NCBI GenBank assembly: GCA_009823395.1
Contig: CM020511.1
Span: 12,117,001-12,181,000 of the forward strand
DNA from: Thamnaconus septentrionalis
Taxonomy: Eukaryota; Chordata; Actinopteri; Tetraodontiformes; Monacanthidae
Direction of reading: 5' to 3'
Length of the DNA stretch: 64,000 nt
Numbering within the stretch: the stretch's first letter is position 1; each line of letters begins with the position of its first letter. The notes under the pieces are model-generated. The model worked only from the letters and a program-made list of their open reading frames with translations, did not search any database and was not told where the DNA came from. Position numbers and translations under genes: made by a program. This document shows, in pieces, positions 1 through 12,140 of the stretch.

Positions 1-86
1 TTGATGGATGGATGGATGGATGGATGGATTGATGGATGGATGGATGGATGGATGGATGGATGGATGGATGGATGGATGGATGGATA
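1..86. repeat. (TGGA)n microsatellite
   Basis: Tetranucleotide tract with one ATTG interruption near 29-32, cut off by the left edge. It could be the tail of a non-LTR repeat lying outside the window. Confidence 0.95.
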
Positions 87-966
87 AAATTGAAGTTCAG
101 ACGCAGCTCGATGAGTTGTGCTATCTTTAGAACAGGCTTGCAGGCCACACATATGGTCCATGGGGGCTACCTGGTGCCCGCGGGCACCGTGCTGGTCACC
201 CCTGATGAGTCAATAAACTCATCAAGAATAAGAAAGGTCCAACTTTTGCTTCTCTTGCTGGCGTGGTAGCTCTCCCATGTTGGAAGATGTCATTTAGCTT
301 AAATCATCTGTTTTGGCAGGAGCCTGTCAACATGAGGGCTAAATATTCTGGAGATGTATAGAGGATTTTTTTTTTTTTAAATTACACATGCATCTGGGAT
401 GGGAAATACAGAAAGGGCATAATAGAGGTCTATTAACGGATCAGCCCCCTCCCCGCTATATAACCCCGGAAAACACCGTCAACAGCAAAACCTCGACAAA
501 GCGGGGCCGTGCCGCCTAATATCTTCAGCCGGCCCTTTGATGCTGATGCAAAACCTCGCAGCTCCGGCACTGGAGCTCCGTCGGCAAAACATGTCAATCA
601 CCCCTGCGTGGGGGAGAGACGAGAGAGACTGAACCCTATCTCGCGCTCACCCCAAAACGCTGCTCGCACACCCAGGGCTTCCATTTCGCAGTCTGGGGCA
701 GAGCGGTGGAGGTGTTGGAGGGTTGGGGGGGGGGTTGCTCAAAAAAAAATAAATAAATCTTGCTATCCAAGGACTCAGACTCCTCCAGTTACATTTCACG
801 TTGAATAGACTTGTGTTTCCAGCAGCGGAGCCCTCGCCCAGTGCACTGGCTAGTGGAGCGATGACAGATTGGTTTCCACTCGCTGCACGGGGGAGCACAA
901 TGGAGAGGCTTTGACAGAGTTAAGAGAAACAGTGCATCGGTGCCCACCCTCCCTTTTTTTTCTCTG

Positions 967-988
967 CGCACACACACACACACACACT
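967..988. repeat. (CA)n microsatellite
   Basis: About 10 CA units followed by a CT-rich stretch to about 1034. Confidence 0.85.
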
Positions 989-2400
989 CTCTCCTTCATC
1001 TCCCTCTCCTTGCCTTCTCTCTCTCTCTCCCCCAGGGCTTTGAGAATGGATGGCCCTGTCTGACCTGGACGACACTGATGTCTAGTCCTCCGCACTACTG
1101 TACCTACAGCGCGCCTGTCCGCTCGCCCGGCACTCCGTCCACTTCCTCTTTCGTTGGCTCGCGCGCACACACACAGGAACTCTCGTCATTGTAAGCCAGC
1201 GCTGACAGGCAGAGGTCAGCGGAGCTCCGACGCAAAAAAAAAAAGGCAGATTAACTCGACAGAAGACACAAGGTGGTTCCTCTCAGGCGGCTCTCTCATT
1301 ATTAAAACGGGAATAATAAATTCTTTCAGCGAAATGACTTGGCCTGCTTCGTTTTGGAGTTAAACTGCAGCCTTGTATTCCTGGGCAAGTGTCGGAGCTG
1401 CCAGCGTGGACTTGGATAGGGTTTTTTTTTGTTTTTCTTTACACTGTGTCACTGGTTGAACCCGACCCCTTAAACACCGCCTGTGATTTTCTCCCGCACC
1501 CTGCGTGGTCAGCTTCTAATGCTGTGTTCCGATGCGTAGGTAGGTTTGTCCCGACCCCATCATCGAGTGTTAGCATGCTGCTACCCTGAAGAGAGACCTC
1601 GCAGAAAGTGCAGAATCAAATGTCACGGATGAGAAAAAGACACGCAAGAGGGCTGGAAGTCTAATAAAAACTCACAAGATACAAGGTTTGGTTTAACAAA
1701 GGCAAGTAACACAAATTTAAATGAGATTGATTGATGAGACAGGACGTTTAATGTGAAAATCTGGTTGGTTAAAAGACTTAAAACACAGAAGATAAAAGAA
1801 TATATTTTTTTAAACAGCTGTTGTTAAACTGAATTAACTGCACCTTCAACCTTTCCAACGCGCAAATCAAACTCTTCTGGTCCGGGGCTTTGCCCCCGAA
1901 GGGATCATGAGCACATTTGAGCGGCTCTTTATTGGAAGCTCATTGTTGGCCGTGCTGCGTGTCCTTACCCCTGGCGTTGGGAAAGCTCAGATCCCCCGAG
2001 CAGATAAGCGCGGATAAAACAAGACGGCGATAAGGCGCTAATGCTAGAGGTGGCTCGCAGTTATGTTCCTGCGTGCGTCGCGACGGGAAAAGAACTTTGA
2101 TATCTCGCCGATAAGGCGCCTTAAAGACTGGAGGGCTGTGTGTTTTTCCTTTTTTTCTCTCCACACCCCCACCTCCACGCAGGTGGACGCACAATCAATA
2201 AAATGGATTAGCTGCAAAGGTATGTATAAAGGTTATCGCCGGGCGGCGACCCCACAAAACAATTTTTGAAATGCGTGGAGCTATTTCTTCACAAGGAAAA
2301 TCTGATCAAGGTTTCCTTTTTTCGCGTGTGTGCACGCGCGGGGGCTCAAAATTGATTTGTAGGGGTATACATTATCAAAGGAAAAATAGCTCCGCTTCCC

Positions 2401-2430
2401 CACCACCACCACCGCCGCCACCGCCGCCGC
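2401..2430. repeat. (CCA/CCG)n trinucleotide run
   Basis: Ten CCA then CCG units at the edge of a GC-rich stretch (to about 2680). It makes an artefactual proline run in open frames. Confidence 0.85.
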
Positions 2431-2937
2431 CCAACATGCTCAGATGGAATTGTTCTTTCCGCCTCGTGCGAGTTCAGCGCTGGTATCGCCCTCCCGCCAG
2501 CTGCCGCTGCCGCCGCTGTGTTTTCTTCCAGGTGCTGCTTCTGTTTCCCCGTCGCCGAGGTCGGCTCTTCCGTCCCCCGCCGCCCCCGCCCCGACTCACT
2601 CTCACTTGTTTAGCCCCAGTCGCTCGCGGCGGCCCCGTGTCGGCCCTCAGCGCGACTTAAACCGTGCGCTTTTCCATCACGCTGACTGACGATCTGAGCA
2701 GCCGTCCACCCCGGTGATTCCTCTATCGCTCTTCCTCCATCTAGCCTCGCCCACTCGCTCTGACACACGCACGGGCGCGCACACAAACTTTGACCCCCCC
2801 CCCTCCGCGCCCCCTTGAGCCTGATAAAAAGGCATCGGCAACCCCACCCCCTCAAAAAAAAAGAAAGAAAAAACTGCAGATGTGCAGAAAGGCCTCTCGC
2901 TGCAGCTCTGAGCTTTTGTGCTCTGCTTGTCCCTGCT

Positions 2938-2939
<2 letters not shown>

Positions 2940-2974
<35 letters not shown>

Positions 2975-3290
2975 ACACATACACCATGCTACTCTTATCC
3001 CACTCTCTCTCTCTCACACACACATGCTACTCTTCGACACACTCCCTCTTTCTCTCTCGTGCACACACGTACGTCTTCTCAACCTGCTCCTGGATCTTGT
3101 GCCTCTCTGTTTGTGTGTCTGTGTGTGCGCATGCGCGTGCACGCGCCGACTCCGACCAATGGCATCCAACGGCAGGGCTTTATCCTGAAGCACACTGACA
3201 ATGCTTTTCACACCTACTTACCACAGCAGAGATGGGGGCGGCGGGCTGCATCATAGCCAGGCCTAAAAGCAGGCTAAGGGCTTTTTAGAA

Positions 3291-3321
<31 letters not shown>
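2940..3321. repeat. Three CA/CT microsatellites in 380 bp
   Basis: (CA)n at 2942-2985, CT/CA mixture at 3001-3024 and (CA)15 at 3292-3321. A (GAA)n-A run follows at 3385-3414. Confidence 0.9.
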
Positions 3322-3323
<2 letters not shown>

Positions 3324-4309
3324 GAACGGACTCTTTAATTACTCACTCGAGATTCCGCTGTAGATTAAAAGGAAGAGGGTTAGCAGAAGAAGAAGAAGAA
3401 GAAGAAAAAAAAAACTCGCAGAAGCTTATTTTCATATCTGCAGAATTTTTCAATGAATATAAAAACGGCCATTGATTATGCCGTTAAGGGCGGGAATTTA
3501 AGAAGGGAAATATAAAGTACACATAATCACATTAAGTCACTGTGATTAATGTAATAAAATATGATTCCCCTTCCCTCCCCTCCCACCGCATCGGTGCTGA
3601 ACACATTTGGCAGCAAGGGGACATGCTCCTAATGTTAAAAAGCAACTCCTCAAAAATCGACTTAGCCAGTCCAGTGCTGCAGAGACGCCTGCTACAGGCT
3701 ACAGCCACGCAGATAACTCTCACCAGTCAGAGTCCATGCAGTGGCAAAGGAGGAAAAACAAAACAAAACAATGAGTCATCAGCTTTGGATGCCTGTGCAC
3801 TCACCATCAGTTTGCATTAGCGACTGCAGGTGCGTCTCCATTCAGGGTCGTTTTGGTTCATTCAGAAGAATTGTTCAAATTCTGGATACAAATCTGGAAA
3901 AGTCTTTCATTTTAAACATTACTTTTCGGCAACGTAGTTTAGCATATTTTAATGCAGCCGAGGAGCTTTTGATTTGTAGTTCCGCATAGTTCCTACATTC
4001 CTCGTACTCATTAGCATCCAACCAATGAGCAGCATTCACAACAACGCCGCCGTCGATTCACAATATTCCCCCGCCGTTCCATCTGACATCCGCCGCTGCT
4101 CGATCAATAGCAAAGCGTCTCTCGCTGATTAATGCAGAGCGGCCAAACGCGTGACACACTCTGGTGTAAGAGCTTTCACCAATAAAGCCAGAGGTGGTGA
4201 CTAAGAGGAGACAAGAAGCTTTCTCTGCACACGCAGGGTTTTTTTTCCCCCTTTTTTTTAATTTTTTTTTTTAAACCGTGGCGCTTAAAGCGAGCTCAGC
4301 GTAGGCCAG

Positions 4310-4560
4310 GTACTTCACTCAGATGATTATAATGCCACGAGGGTGCAATACATCACTCTTATTAGCCACACAGGAGCACAATGGTATCATAATTAATGGT
4401 CGCAGCAGGATTGAACACTGCCCTGACATGGAAAAGTGGGCCTACTTAAGCTCTACAAGGCATTTAAATATGCAGAGTGAATGGCACAACCCAAACCCTC
4501 CTGCTCTGAGGACAGCCCGCGCTCATTAGCCCGACACCTTCCGTGGCATTAATACAAGGG
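4310..4560. promoter_or_regulatory. Repeat-free AT-rich block, possible enhancer
   Basis: This block between a poly-T run and a CA repeat has no low-complexity sequence and contains CATAATTAATGG and TTAAATATGCAGA, which suit homeodomain and POU factors. The character is that of a conserved noncoding element; conservation itself cannot be seen from one sequence. Confidence 0.25.
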
Positions 4561-4600
4561 CGACCGGCTTCGCCACGCGGGGGGAACAAATCGCGGGCGG

Positions 4601-4604
<4 letters not shown>

Positions 4605-4632
<28 letters not shown>
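4605..4632. repeat. (CA)14 microsatellite
   Basis: Pure CA run followed by G-rich DNA with a G10 run at 4701-4710. Confidence 0.93.
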
Positions 4633-4862
4633 CAGGAGGGGTGGTTGCGGGTGGGGGGGGTGCAATTGGCCGCGGTTTGGACAGCCAAAGTCGGGGTGGG
4701 GGGGGGGGGCAATCTTCCACCCTCATCAGTGCCCATCACCTCTTTCACATTTTCTCCCCGTATTGTTGTGTTTTTGTCTGGCGGCTTAAGTCTGAGCTGA
4801 ATGCAGATGGACATATATGTGTCAGCAGCCATTATGCAAATGCGCGGTAATGGCGTTTGGCC

Positions 4863-4879
4863 TGTGTGTGTGTGTGTGT

Positions 4880-4916
<37 letters not shown>

Positions 4917-5128
4917 TGCGTGTGTGCGTGTGTGTGTGAGTGTGCGTGCTGTGGCAGAATGTGGCGTCTGGTGGCTGCGCTATAGTGTCTCGCGCGGGCA
5001 GAACAATGCACATAAAAGGCTGTCGGAGGAAGCGTCTGGAGCCGACGTCTCTCGCTGCCGCAGCCGCTGAATGGAGCTGCGACAACATTTCTGCATGCGT
5101 GCGTGCGTGCGTGCGTGTGTGTGTGTGT
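4863..5128. repeat. (GT)n(GA)n compound microsatellite and (GCGT)n tract
   Basis: (GT)9 at 4863-4880 passes directly into (GA)17 at 4881-4914, then GTGTGCG DNA. A (GCGT)n/(GT)n tract lies at 5096-5128. Confidence 0.93.
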
Positions 5129-5673
5129 ACTTTACATGGATGCAAGTGATACAGAGAATGGGGGAGATTGGGAGAGAAAACACCCTCTCGGGCGTGTTGA
5201 ACAGAGGCGGAGGATGAACCGACATATATGTGATTTCCCTCCGCAGCCTGAACGGCGCGCCTGTGAATCCCCGCTCGTCACAAAATCCACACGTGGGATG
5301 TTAAGTCTCCGACTGCCGCACAATTTGGACTCCCCGTCTCCCCATAAAAAGCCAGCTTTACAACTTCTCCTCTGCCTCTTGTGGTCGATTGTCAGGCAGC
5401 AGCAGCAATGTGTATGTAGATGATGAAGGAATCTTTGTTGACGCAGACTTGATTATACAGGAGTAGGTTTATCCCAAAAAGACGTCTTGCGTCGATCAGG
5501 CGCCGGTGCACCTCAGGGAGGTCTCGTAGCCAATGTGAACGACTCCAAACTCACCACAGCAGCTTCTGGTGTATGTAGGCCAGTTGTTTAGCATCTTCTG
5601 ACCAGCTCTTCCATCACCCTGAACACCCTCACATGTTTGTCTTGACCTTCAGGGTCACTCTAGGATGCCCCTT

Positions 5674-5786
5674 AACCATGAAACCAGATGTTCAACTTTG
5701 TGGTAAACAACCCTTAACCATAAAACCATTCAGGCCATGAAACCATTAAGGTGATGTAACAATAAAACCATTAAAACCAACATTGC
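5674..5786. repeat. Degenerate ACCATNAAACCA repeat
   Basis: AACCATGAAACCA, AACCATAAAACCATT, CCATGAAACCATTAAGG and ATAAAACCATTAAAACCA recur with irregular spacing. This looks like a decayed minisatellite. Confidence 0.6.
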
Positions 5787-5984
5787 ATGTAGATGGATTC
5801 TAAATGAACAACCAGACACTGCACTCTGCTGAGGTTTCCTCCAATGTGCAAGCCTACAGTCAGCGACACAGACGCGCTGCTCTTGTAACCCCCTCCAGCA
5901 CCCCCCGCCCTCCCCAAAAAACACGAGGCACCCCTCTCCGCCCGGCTTGTTCCCAGCCTGACCGCGCCGAGTTATCGCGCGGCT

Positions 5985-6190
5985 CAGCGCAATCAATTAT
6001 TGTTGCAACGGAATCATTAATAATTTCCTAATGAAAACGATTCTGTTGATCTGTTGTCTTTTAATTAAACATAATTAGTCGGCTGCTCTGAGCTGCGGCG
6101 GGGGGGGACTCCTTTAGGGTACAATTTTGTTTTAATACACTGATAATGGAATTTTTACATTGTGTCACTTGTTTAGTTATTATTCAGCCA
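5985..6190. promoter_or_regulatory. Homeodomain/SOX-rich block in intron 5
   Basis: CAATCAATTATTGTTGCAAC is followed by ATTAATAATTTCCTAATG, TTTAATTAAACATAATTAG and later TTTAGTTATTATTCAGCC. Overlapping ATTA cores and an ATTGTT (SOX-type) site are concentrated in about 200 bp. It is probably regulatory; a random AT-rich patch is the alternative. Confidence 0.28.
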
Positions 6191-8907
6191 CACTATTTCG
6201 CTATGTTCCCAGATAACAGATAATAACCCTCGCACCTCCCATTCGCCGCTGTCGTTTTTTTCCCCATTTTTTTTTTTATAGCAGAGGTGCTGAAATGAAC
6301 AATTACATTTTGAACTGTAAGAGTGGCGTCGTTTCCCGCCGCACAACGCCACGTGCGCGGTTGGAACGCAGGAGAGTGGCTTCGCAATGTGCTTGGGGAC
6401 ACGCGACGAAAAGGCCGGTGTTGTTGTTTATCCCCCCCAATAAAGGTAAAAGAAAGTAGAAGGCTCGGACAGATAGTGAATCTACGGAGGCAGGTTGTGC
6501 TAGTTCAGCTGGTGCCTCAGAGCTCCACAGCTCCCGAGCAGCGGGAAGAGCAAATGAAGCTGTAAGTAAAAAAAAAAAAAAAAAGAGGGATCTGATTGTG
6601 AGGATTTAGAGAATATGAAATAATACAAAGACACAGAGAGTTGGCTAATTCGCCACTGTCCGGGCTTATGTAAAACGCCCCAGTTACATTGGTCAATTTT
6701 AGCGCGAACAATGGGCTAAGTTGCTCTGGAGACTTATTGGACATGCTGTATCTGAATGTGGTCTGGCTTAAGAGGCTTACGGTTGAAAAGTTTAGGTGAC
6801 CTCTGAATAATGCCACATAATGTGGTCGCGCTTGCTGCGTTATAGTTTCAATGGGCTCAGATATCAGGTGACAATGGGGGCCGGGGCACAATGGCGGCGA
6901 GCGTCGGCGGGATGAATGAAGTCATATCTGGCGGCATTAGACCCGAAGGTGGGAGCGCCTGCGTCTCGCTGCTGTACACACTCCAGATCGGGACTCTTGT
7001 TTGATGACGGCAAATTTGCACTGCGGCGAGGTTCCATTTGCCATAATGTGCTCGCGGAATTTCAACTTACCTTTGCAAATATGATAAAAAACACCTAACG
7101 CAGGAGGGCGTTTAAAATCTCATTTTGCGCCGCAGCGTGAGCGATGGCGTGCATTTGAAAAGAGAAAATAAAAATCTGACGTTTCTCACTCGATGTGCGC
7201 CGTGTCTTCCCACTCAGAGCAGGATCAGAACCATCCACTTGGTGCTACAGGTTCTGCCAGCGTCTGATTCATCCCACTCTTCTGCACCATTTAGCCGCAT
7301 CAGCGTTAAGAAGGTTTGAACTCCACCTTGCAGTGTCTTGGTGCTCTGAATACCGCATGTATTCAAGACTACCAGAGTCAGCCGTACATCAGAAAACAGA
7401 GTTCTGGCCCTGACAATCGCAAAAGCAACTAATTAAATAGATGGACCAATATAAATAACCAACACTATTACCATCAGTTAAAGCCAGAAGCCCATTCTGC
7501 ACATGGCACCAATGCATTTGTATTCAATGATACAACTGCAGCTGTAGAACACTGTAGAATAAAAAAATAAATAAAATCTCAAGCACATCAATGTTGGCTC
7601 CTCTGACCAGCTGCTGAACTCCTTGCAAGCGAGCAGCAGGTTTGCAGCATTTGAACGAACCCTGATTTGTAGCAAATTCAACTCTGTCAAATCTGCTTTT
7701 TTTTCTCTCTCTCTCTCTCCTTTTTCTCCGGCTGTATTGTTTATCAATCTGTTGTTTATCTGTGTGGAAAATTCTCCGCCGCTTCCTCTTCCCCTCTCTC
7801 TGTTCCTGTCTGTCAACCCCCCCTCCTCCCGTTACTGTAACATATAATTACTCTGCAGACTTGCCGCCTGTTTCTATAACTTCAGCGCTTCAAAGAAACT
7901 GTCGGAGTGTGGAGGAGAGCATTGTGGGAGTTCCAGGTGGATTTCTCGATAATGAGTTACCGCAGTGGTAGACCGGAGAGTTTTAGTAATGGCTGGCTGC
8001 TATACGGCTCTTCCTGGGAGCTTAATGTAAAACAAACAGGGCCATGCTGACAGCCTGGGAAAAACAGATATTGTGCTCCTCCACTTCCACTCCGGGCCCT
8101 TCCTGCTCCACGTGTTAAGGATTCAAAGAAGAATTTATATTCATGGAATGATGGCTGCGTGAGTCCTCATTTGAGGCTAATTAAAAATGCCTTCAACTTT
8201 ACTCACTTTAAAATATCCTGAATTGTTTCTTCGGTGCACTTGTGCGTTTGTGTGTTGCAGCAGATCCTGTTTTTTTTGGAACAGGAACCAAAGAATCCAA
8301 AAAAAGAAAACCTGATATTTTTTGGGAGGCTTGTCTCAGCGTTGATGTCCAGAAGCTCCCTACGGGCTACCTGACTACACCGTCCTGCTGGTTGTTACAC
8401 ACTCTGGCGCATGCATTATACATTACACAGACTGCCGGGGAACAACTCTCTGAGGAGTCGGTTTTTGCTGAATCCTCTCCTCGCTTCCTCTCCTCTTACT
8501 TCCCTGACTTCCTGGAAGACGTGGACGGAAGAATGCGACGTGGAAATCATCGGCGGAGGGTGGGGAGCGGGGGGGGCAACCAACGTTAAGCTACAGCCAC
8601 TCAAACCAATCGGCCGTCCCGACTTCAAGATACTCCCCCGTAGATTCACGCTGGCGAGCGTCCAAAGTCAAGCGCCGCCGCTATCTGCGCGGGCAGGCCG
8701 TAAAGGAAGCCGCGCGACCACTGAAACGTGAGCCAAAGTGTATTTTTGCGAGCACACTGCGTATTGAGATATTCACTGTTTTCCATAAGTAACGCATCTC
8801 AGGGAGCAATGAGGGAGCCGACAGAGGAGGAACAGCAACAGAGTGGAGATATAAACAATCTGGGCCGGAGCTTTTCCGAGGTGCGGAGAAAATTCCTGCG
8901 AGAGAGT

Positions 8908-8911
<4 letters not shown>

Positions 8912-8948
<37 letters not shown>
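8912..8948. repeat. (CT)18 microsatellite
   Basis: Pure CT run after a T6. Confidence 0.95.
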
Positions 8949-8952
<4 letters not shown>

Positions 8953-9845
8953 CTCTCTCCTTGGCTTTGGTCACTCCACGCCGGTGTGGACACGATAAAC
9001 TCTATTCCGGCCCTGCTTCCAAACGGAGGCGAACAGGACGGAATCGAAATTGAATTTGACAAAGATTTTGATTTTTTTTTTTTTACTTAGGGCACGCTGA
9101 CAGTCAATTTCAATGTCACCTCCAGAGGGTGCCCGCACATGCAGATTGGAATATTTAAAGAAGAATGACTGGTATAAATTGAGTCACAGTCCGGACGGCG
9201 AGAGCTCAGCGTCTGAGCGCCATCAAACACTCCAACCACTTTCTGAACCGACTCTCAGTCCAGGAAACCAAATAAGAGGAAGAAAAAGGAGAAGAAGAAG
9301 AAGAAACAGCACCAGGAGCGAAATGTGGAAGGATTTTGGACAGTGACTCAAGAAAAATGGAAAGCCAACCAATCTCACGACAGGTTTTTGTGACAGTTGC
9401 TTCAAAACTTGAGTTGAGCCGGAATTGCACCGGTTCGTTTTTCTTGGATCTTTTGGCAGGACAGTTGGAGCAAGAGTCCGATGATGTAACGTATATTCTG
9501 ACTGTTACATCGGCGTTCAAGTCAAGAAAAAAAAAAACTTGAAAATATTTCACACAAAGTTCTGAAAAAGAAAGATCAAACGCGTTTTGTTCCGCTAAAC
9601 GGCGCCTTCGCGGCTCCACGAGAGGAGCGAAACTTCCTCCCCGAGATTGAAATTAATTCCTCCCATTCAAAACGCGCCGCTATCGTTTGTCATCGCTTGG
9701 CAAGCGCGCGGAGATCCTCGCCGAGGATTTACTGTAATGAACTTACGACGGTTGCAACACGGGGACGCGAGGGGAACTTCGCAGGCACAAGACGTCATTG
9801 TGTTTTAATTTAATAAGGTCGAAGTGGAGGCGACAAAACAAAGGG

Positions 9846-10056
9846 CGCACGGCGGCGGCGGCGGCGGTGACGGCGCTTTGTGTGTGTGGGGCGGGGGGGG
9901 AGGGGGGGGAGCGATGCTATCTGGAGGATGAGCGGCGCTCCGGAGATCCCTCACATGTGAGAGGGAAAATAAAATGTGAGAAATCCTGTTATTGCCCCCC
10001 CCCCCCCCACCCCCAACTCCACTGACACCACTCCCCCACCCCCCACCCCCCCTTCT
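9846..10056. repeat. GC-rich strand-asymmetric tracts
   Basis: A (GGC)n run at 9849-9868, G-runs at 9890-9911, then a C13 run at about 9996-10008 and further C-runs to about 10050. The G-runs could fold into G-quadruplexes on the plus strand and the C-runs on the minus strand. Confidence 0.8.
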
Positions 10057-10203
10057 TTTTTGTTTCATACAGTCAGTCTGCGAGTGGAAAGATTAGAAGA
10101 TTTTAAAAGAAGTGCATAATCTCCTTTAACAGCTTATCAAAACTTTAATGATTTGGTGATAAAGAGCACAAAGTTAAGTAGCCGGTTAAGAGGATAACTC
10201 CCC

Positions 10204-10276
10204 AGTGCAGTCTAGTGATTAGTAGATGAGAATTGGGAGACTGAAAATCCGGGGTTTGCAAATCCCACTCCTGCCA
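10204..10276 (+). pseudogene. tRNA-like fragment (SINE head or tRNA relic)
   Basis: GTCTAGTGATTAG resembles the A box of tRNA-Glu/Asp/Gly-type genes (GTCTAGTGGTTAG). About 30 nt later CCGGGGTTTGCAAATCCCA resembles a B box and T arm (GGTTCGAATCC with changes) with a pairing GGGGTTT/AAATCCC stem. The acceptor stem does not pair well and the B box has lost its conserved TTCGA, so it is not a working tRNA gene. A tRNA-derived SINE head is the likeliest origin. No SINE body or tail is obvious. Confidence 0.4.
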
Positions 10277-10696
10277 CTTATTCACTTTGAGGGTGAAACC
10301 GGCTCCGTTTCAGCTCCTGGGGGGGGGGGGGTGATATTGTCACGGGGTAATCATTTCTGAAAAGTGATAAATGGAGAACCCCCCCCTTCAACCCCCTTTT
10401 GCCGAGTCCAAAACGCATCTTTTATGTACGTGTTTATTTTGCCGGTTGACTCCCCGTCAAGACCCAATTACCGCCGCCTTTTCACGGAGGAGGGTCGGGG
10501 GGGGGGCAAGTGACGCTGCACGCACGCGGATGGATGGTGGCGTGGCTCTCGTCGTCGTCGCCGCCGCCGGGATCCGCCAGCGACCGCAGCCGTGTTGCAG
10601 ATCCGTGTCAGGCTGTTCTAATGAGGCCGGACACAGTGAGAAGTTTATCTTGATGGCGGTGGCGGCTTTCTGTGCGTTTAGAAAAGCTTTCGGGTG

Positions 10697-10698
<2 letters not shown>

Positions 10699-10732
<34 letters not shown>
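10699..10732. repeat. (GT)17 microsatellite
   Basis: Pure GT run ended by G6. Confidence 0.95.
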
Positions 10733-10735
<3 letters not shown>

Positions 10736-11275
10736 GGGTCGAAGCTAAATAAACACGGATGTTGACGCAGATATGTTGTGTGTTGTTTTTCTCTCTCTCT
10801 CTCGCCCGCCATATTTGCATAAATCCATTTCTGCCGGCGGCGTTTTTTTTTTTTTGTTTTGTTTTCTGGTGCGGATATATGACCGATTGGCGGGCGATAG
10901 AGGGACGCGGCTTTTTTTCCGAATTAGCGCGAGAACAAATGAAGGGAAAAAAAAAAATGGCGAAGAGACATTCTGCAACCGCTGCGCTATCTGCGGCGAG
11001 ATAGGGGGCGGTACAAAAGGGCGACGGAGGGAGGGGAGAGGGAGCGAGGGAGACGGGGGAGGCATTAATTACCTTGTGAAATCTAAAGACCATTAACTTT
11101 GTGTGTCAAGTGATGTTTCTCAGTTCCTAATCGCAGTTCTGGAAGATAGAAAACCACTCTTTCTTTTTGGGGGCGAGCGTGGCCTCTTCTCGCGCGTCCT
11201 CGCCGCCGCAATTATTTTGCGCTTGGCTTTCGCGTGCGAGAGAAGTGAGAGAAAAGCCAAAGACAGAGACGGAGG

Positions 11276-11331
11276 GGCAGGAGGGGTGGTTGTGGGGTGG
11301 TGGGGTGGGGTGGTGGGGGGGGGGGTGGGCG
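11276..11331. repeat. (GGTGGGG)n G-rich tract
   Basis: G-rich on the plus strand, C-rich in the zfpm2 pre-mRNA, 75-130 nt past the exon 5 donor. It has many G-triplets suited to a quadruplex on the plus strand. Confidence 0.85.
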
Positions 11332-11406
11332 GAGCACCGTCAGTGTCTTTTGCGGCGTTGCTGTGCGGCGCTGCCCAGAGATAACGGGCCGCCGCCGCCT
11401 GCTTAC

Positions 11407-11518
11407 CTTTGCTGTACACCACGCAGTTGTTTTTGTTGTCCTCCGCTCCCTGCCAAGTCACATCCAGCAGCCACCTGGGGCCGGCGCTCAGCACCACCGG
11501 GACCGTGCTCTTCGTCTT
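11407..11518 (-). CDS. zfpm2: zfpm2 (FOG2) coding exon 5, core of PR-like domain
   Basis: This 112-nt exon has acceptor CCCCGTCCAG|AAGACG and donor AAAG|GTAAGC; it starts in phase 0 and ends in phase 1. It reads [20 protein letters not shown], then [17 protein letters not shown](G). Human FOG2, from memory, has [20 protein letters not shown] and TWQGVEDNKNNCIVYSKG, which leaves about seven conservative differences in 38 residues. The WLLDVTW..EDNKNNC pattern matches the middle of a PR-like fold. The next exon, expected to start GQLWCTTTKAISEGEE, is not found between here and position 1, so it lies left of the window. The exon sits in a CpG-rich stretch (about 11.15-11.54 kb), and a G-rich (GGTGGGG)n tract begins about 75 bp beyond the donor. 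Confidence 0.96.
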
Positions 11519-11716
11519 CTGGACGGGGACAGATAACAAACACTAATCATTTGCTTATTTTGGCCGATTAAAGGAACATTAATAAAGCCTGCAGTTGCGC
11601 TGCTCCGCGTCGCCTAAATGACCAGAAACAGACAATTTTTTATTTTTATTGTTTTTTTGTTTTTTTTTAGGAACTGTACGCAGCGTGCAACGACGCTCCC
11701 ACCCCCACGTGTTTGT

Positions 11717-11830
11717 TTTGTGTGTGTGTGTGTTTGCAAATTCACAGCAGAGAAGATTGGAGAATTAGGGCAGGTTGTGCGTGAATTAGGGCAGGTTGTG
11801 TGCATGTGTGCGTGTGTGTGTGTGTGTTGA
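11717..11830. repeat. GT runs flanking a 21-bp tandem duplication
   Basis: GT runs at 11718-11732 and 11808-11827. Between them GAATTAGGGCAGGTTGTG occurs twice with a 21-bp period (11761-11801). Confidence 0.8.
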
Positions 11831-12022
11831 CAACCCCAAACAATGGCTGCACAGCAGTTGTGAGTGGTGACAAATTGGGGAAAGAGGCTGCATCCTATCG
11901 CAGGAGGAAGAGGAGCGTGAGGGGTCAGAATCCAGGAACGACCGGGCATCAGATCTCCTGGATTAGCAAGAGACATCAAAGCTGTCTGGAAAATTATGGA
12001 GGGAAGAAGAAAGAGGCAGAAA

Positions 12023-12026
<4 letters not shown>

Positions 12027-12082
<56 letters not shown>

Positions 12083-12140
12083 CGAAAACAAAAACGGCCG
12101 CACGGTGACTTTCAGAGAGAGAGAGAGAGAGAGAGAGAGA
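12027..12140. repeat. Two (GA)n microsatellites
   Basis: (GA)27 at 12027-12080 and (GA)13 at 12114-12140. They are on the plus strand, so CU-rich in the pre-mRNA. Confidence 0.95.

Larger units (their letters stand above)
1..11406 (-). other. zfpm2: zfpm2 intron 5, 5' part (continues past left edge)
   Basis: The intron starts at the exon 5 donor (GT at 11406-11405) and runs off the left end, so it is at least 11.4 kb. No coding exon is visible in it on either strand. Main contents: a (TGGA)n tract (1-86); GC-rich DNA at 2400-2680 with a CCG/CCA run; CA, GT, GA and CT microsatellites between 2.9 and 8.95 kb; AT-rich repeat-free blocks at 4310-4560 and 5985-6190; a degenerate ACCAT repeat at 5674-5786; a tRNA-like fragment at 10.2 kb; and alternating G and C runs at 9.85-10.07 and 10.32 kb. 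I see nothing nameable at 250-900, 1300-2300, 3420-4100, 6600-7400 and 7960-8700. Confidence 0.85.

Noticed and set aside
10608..11093. 161-codon open frame on the minus strand
   Set aside because: Contains His-Thr repeats translated from the GT microsatellite and homopolymer runs. Noncoding.
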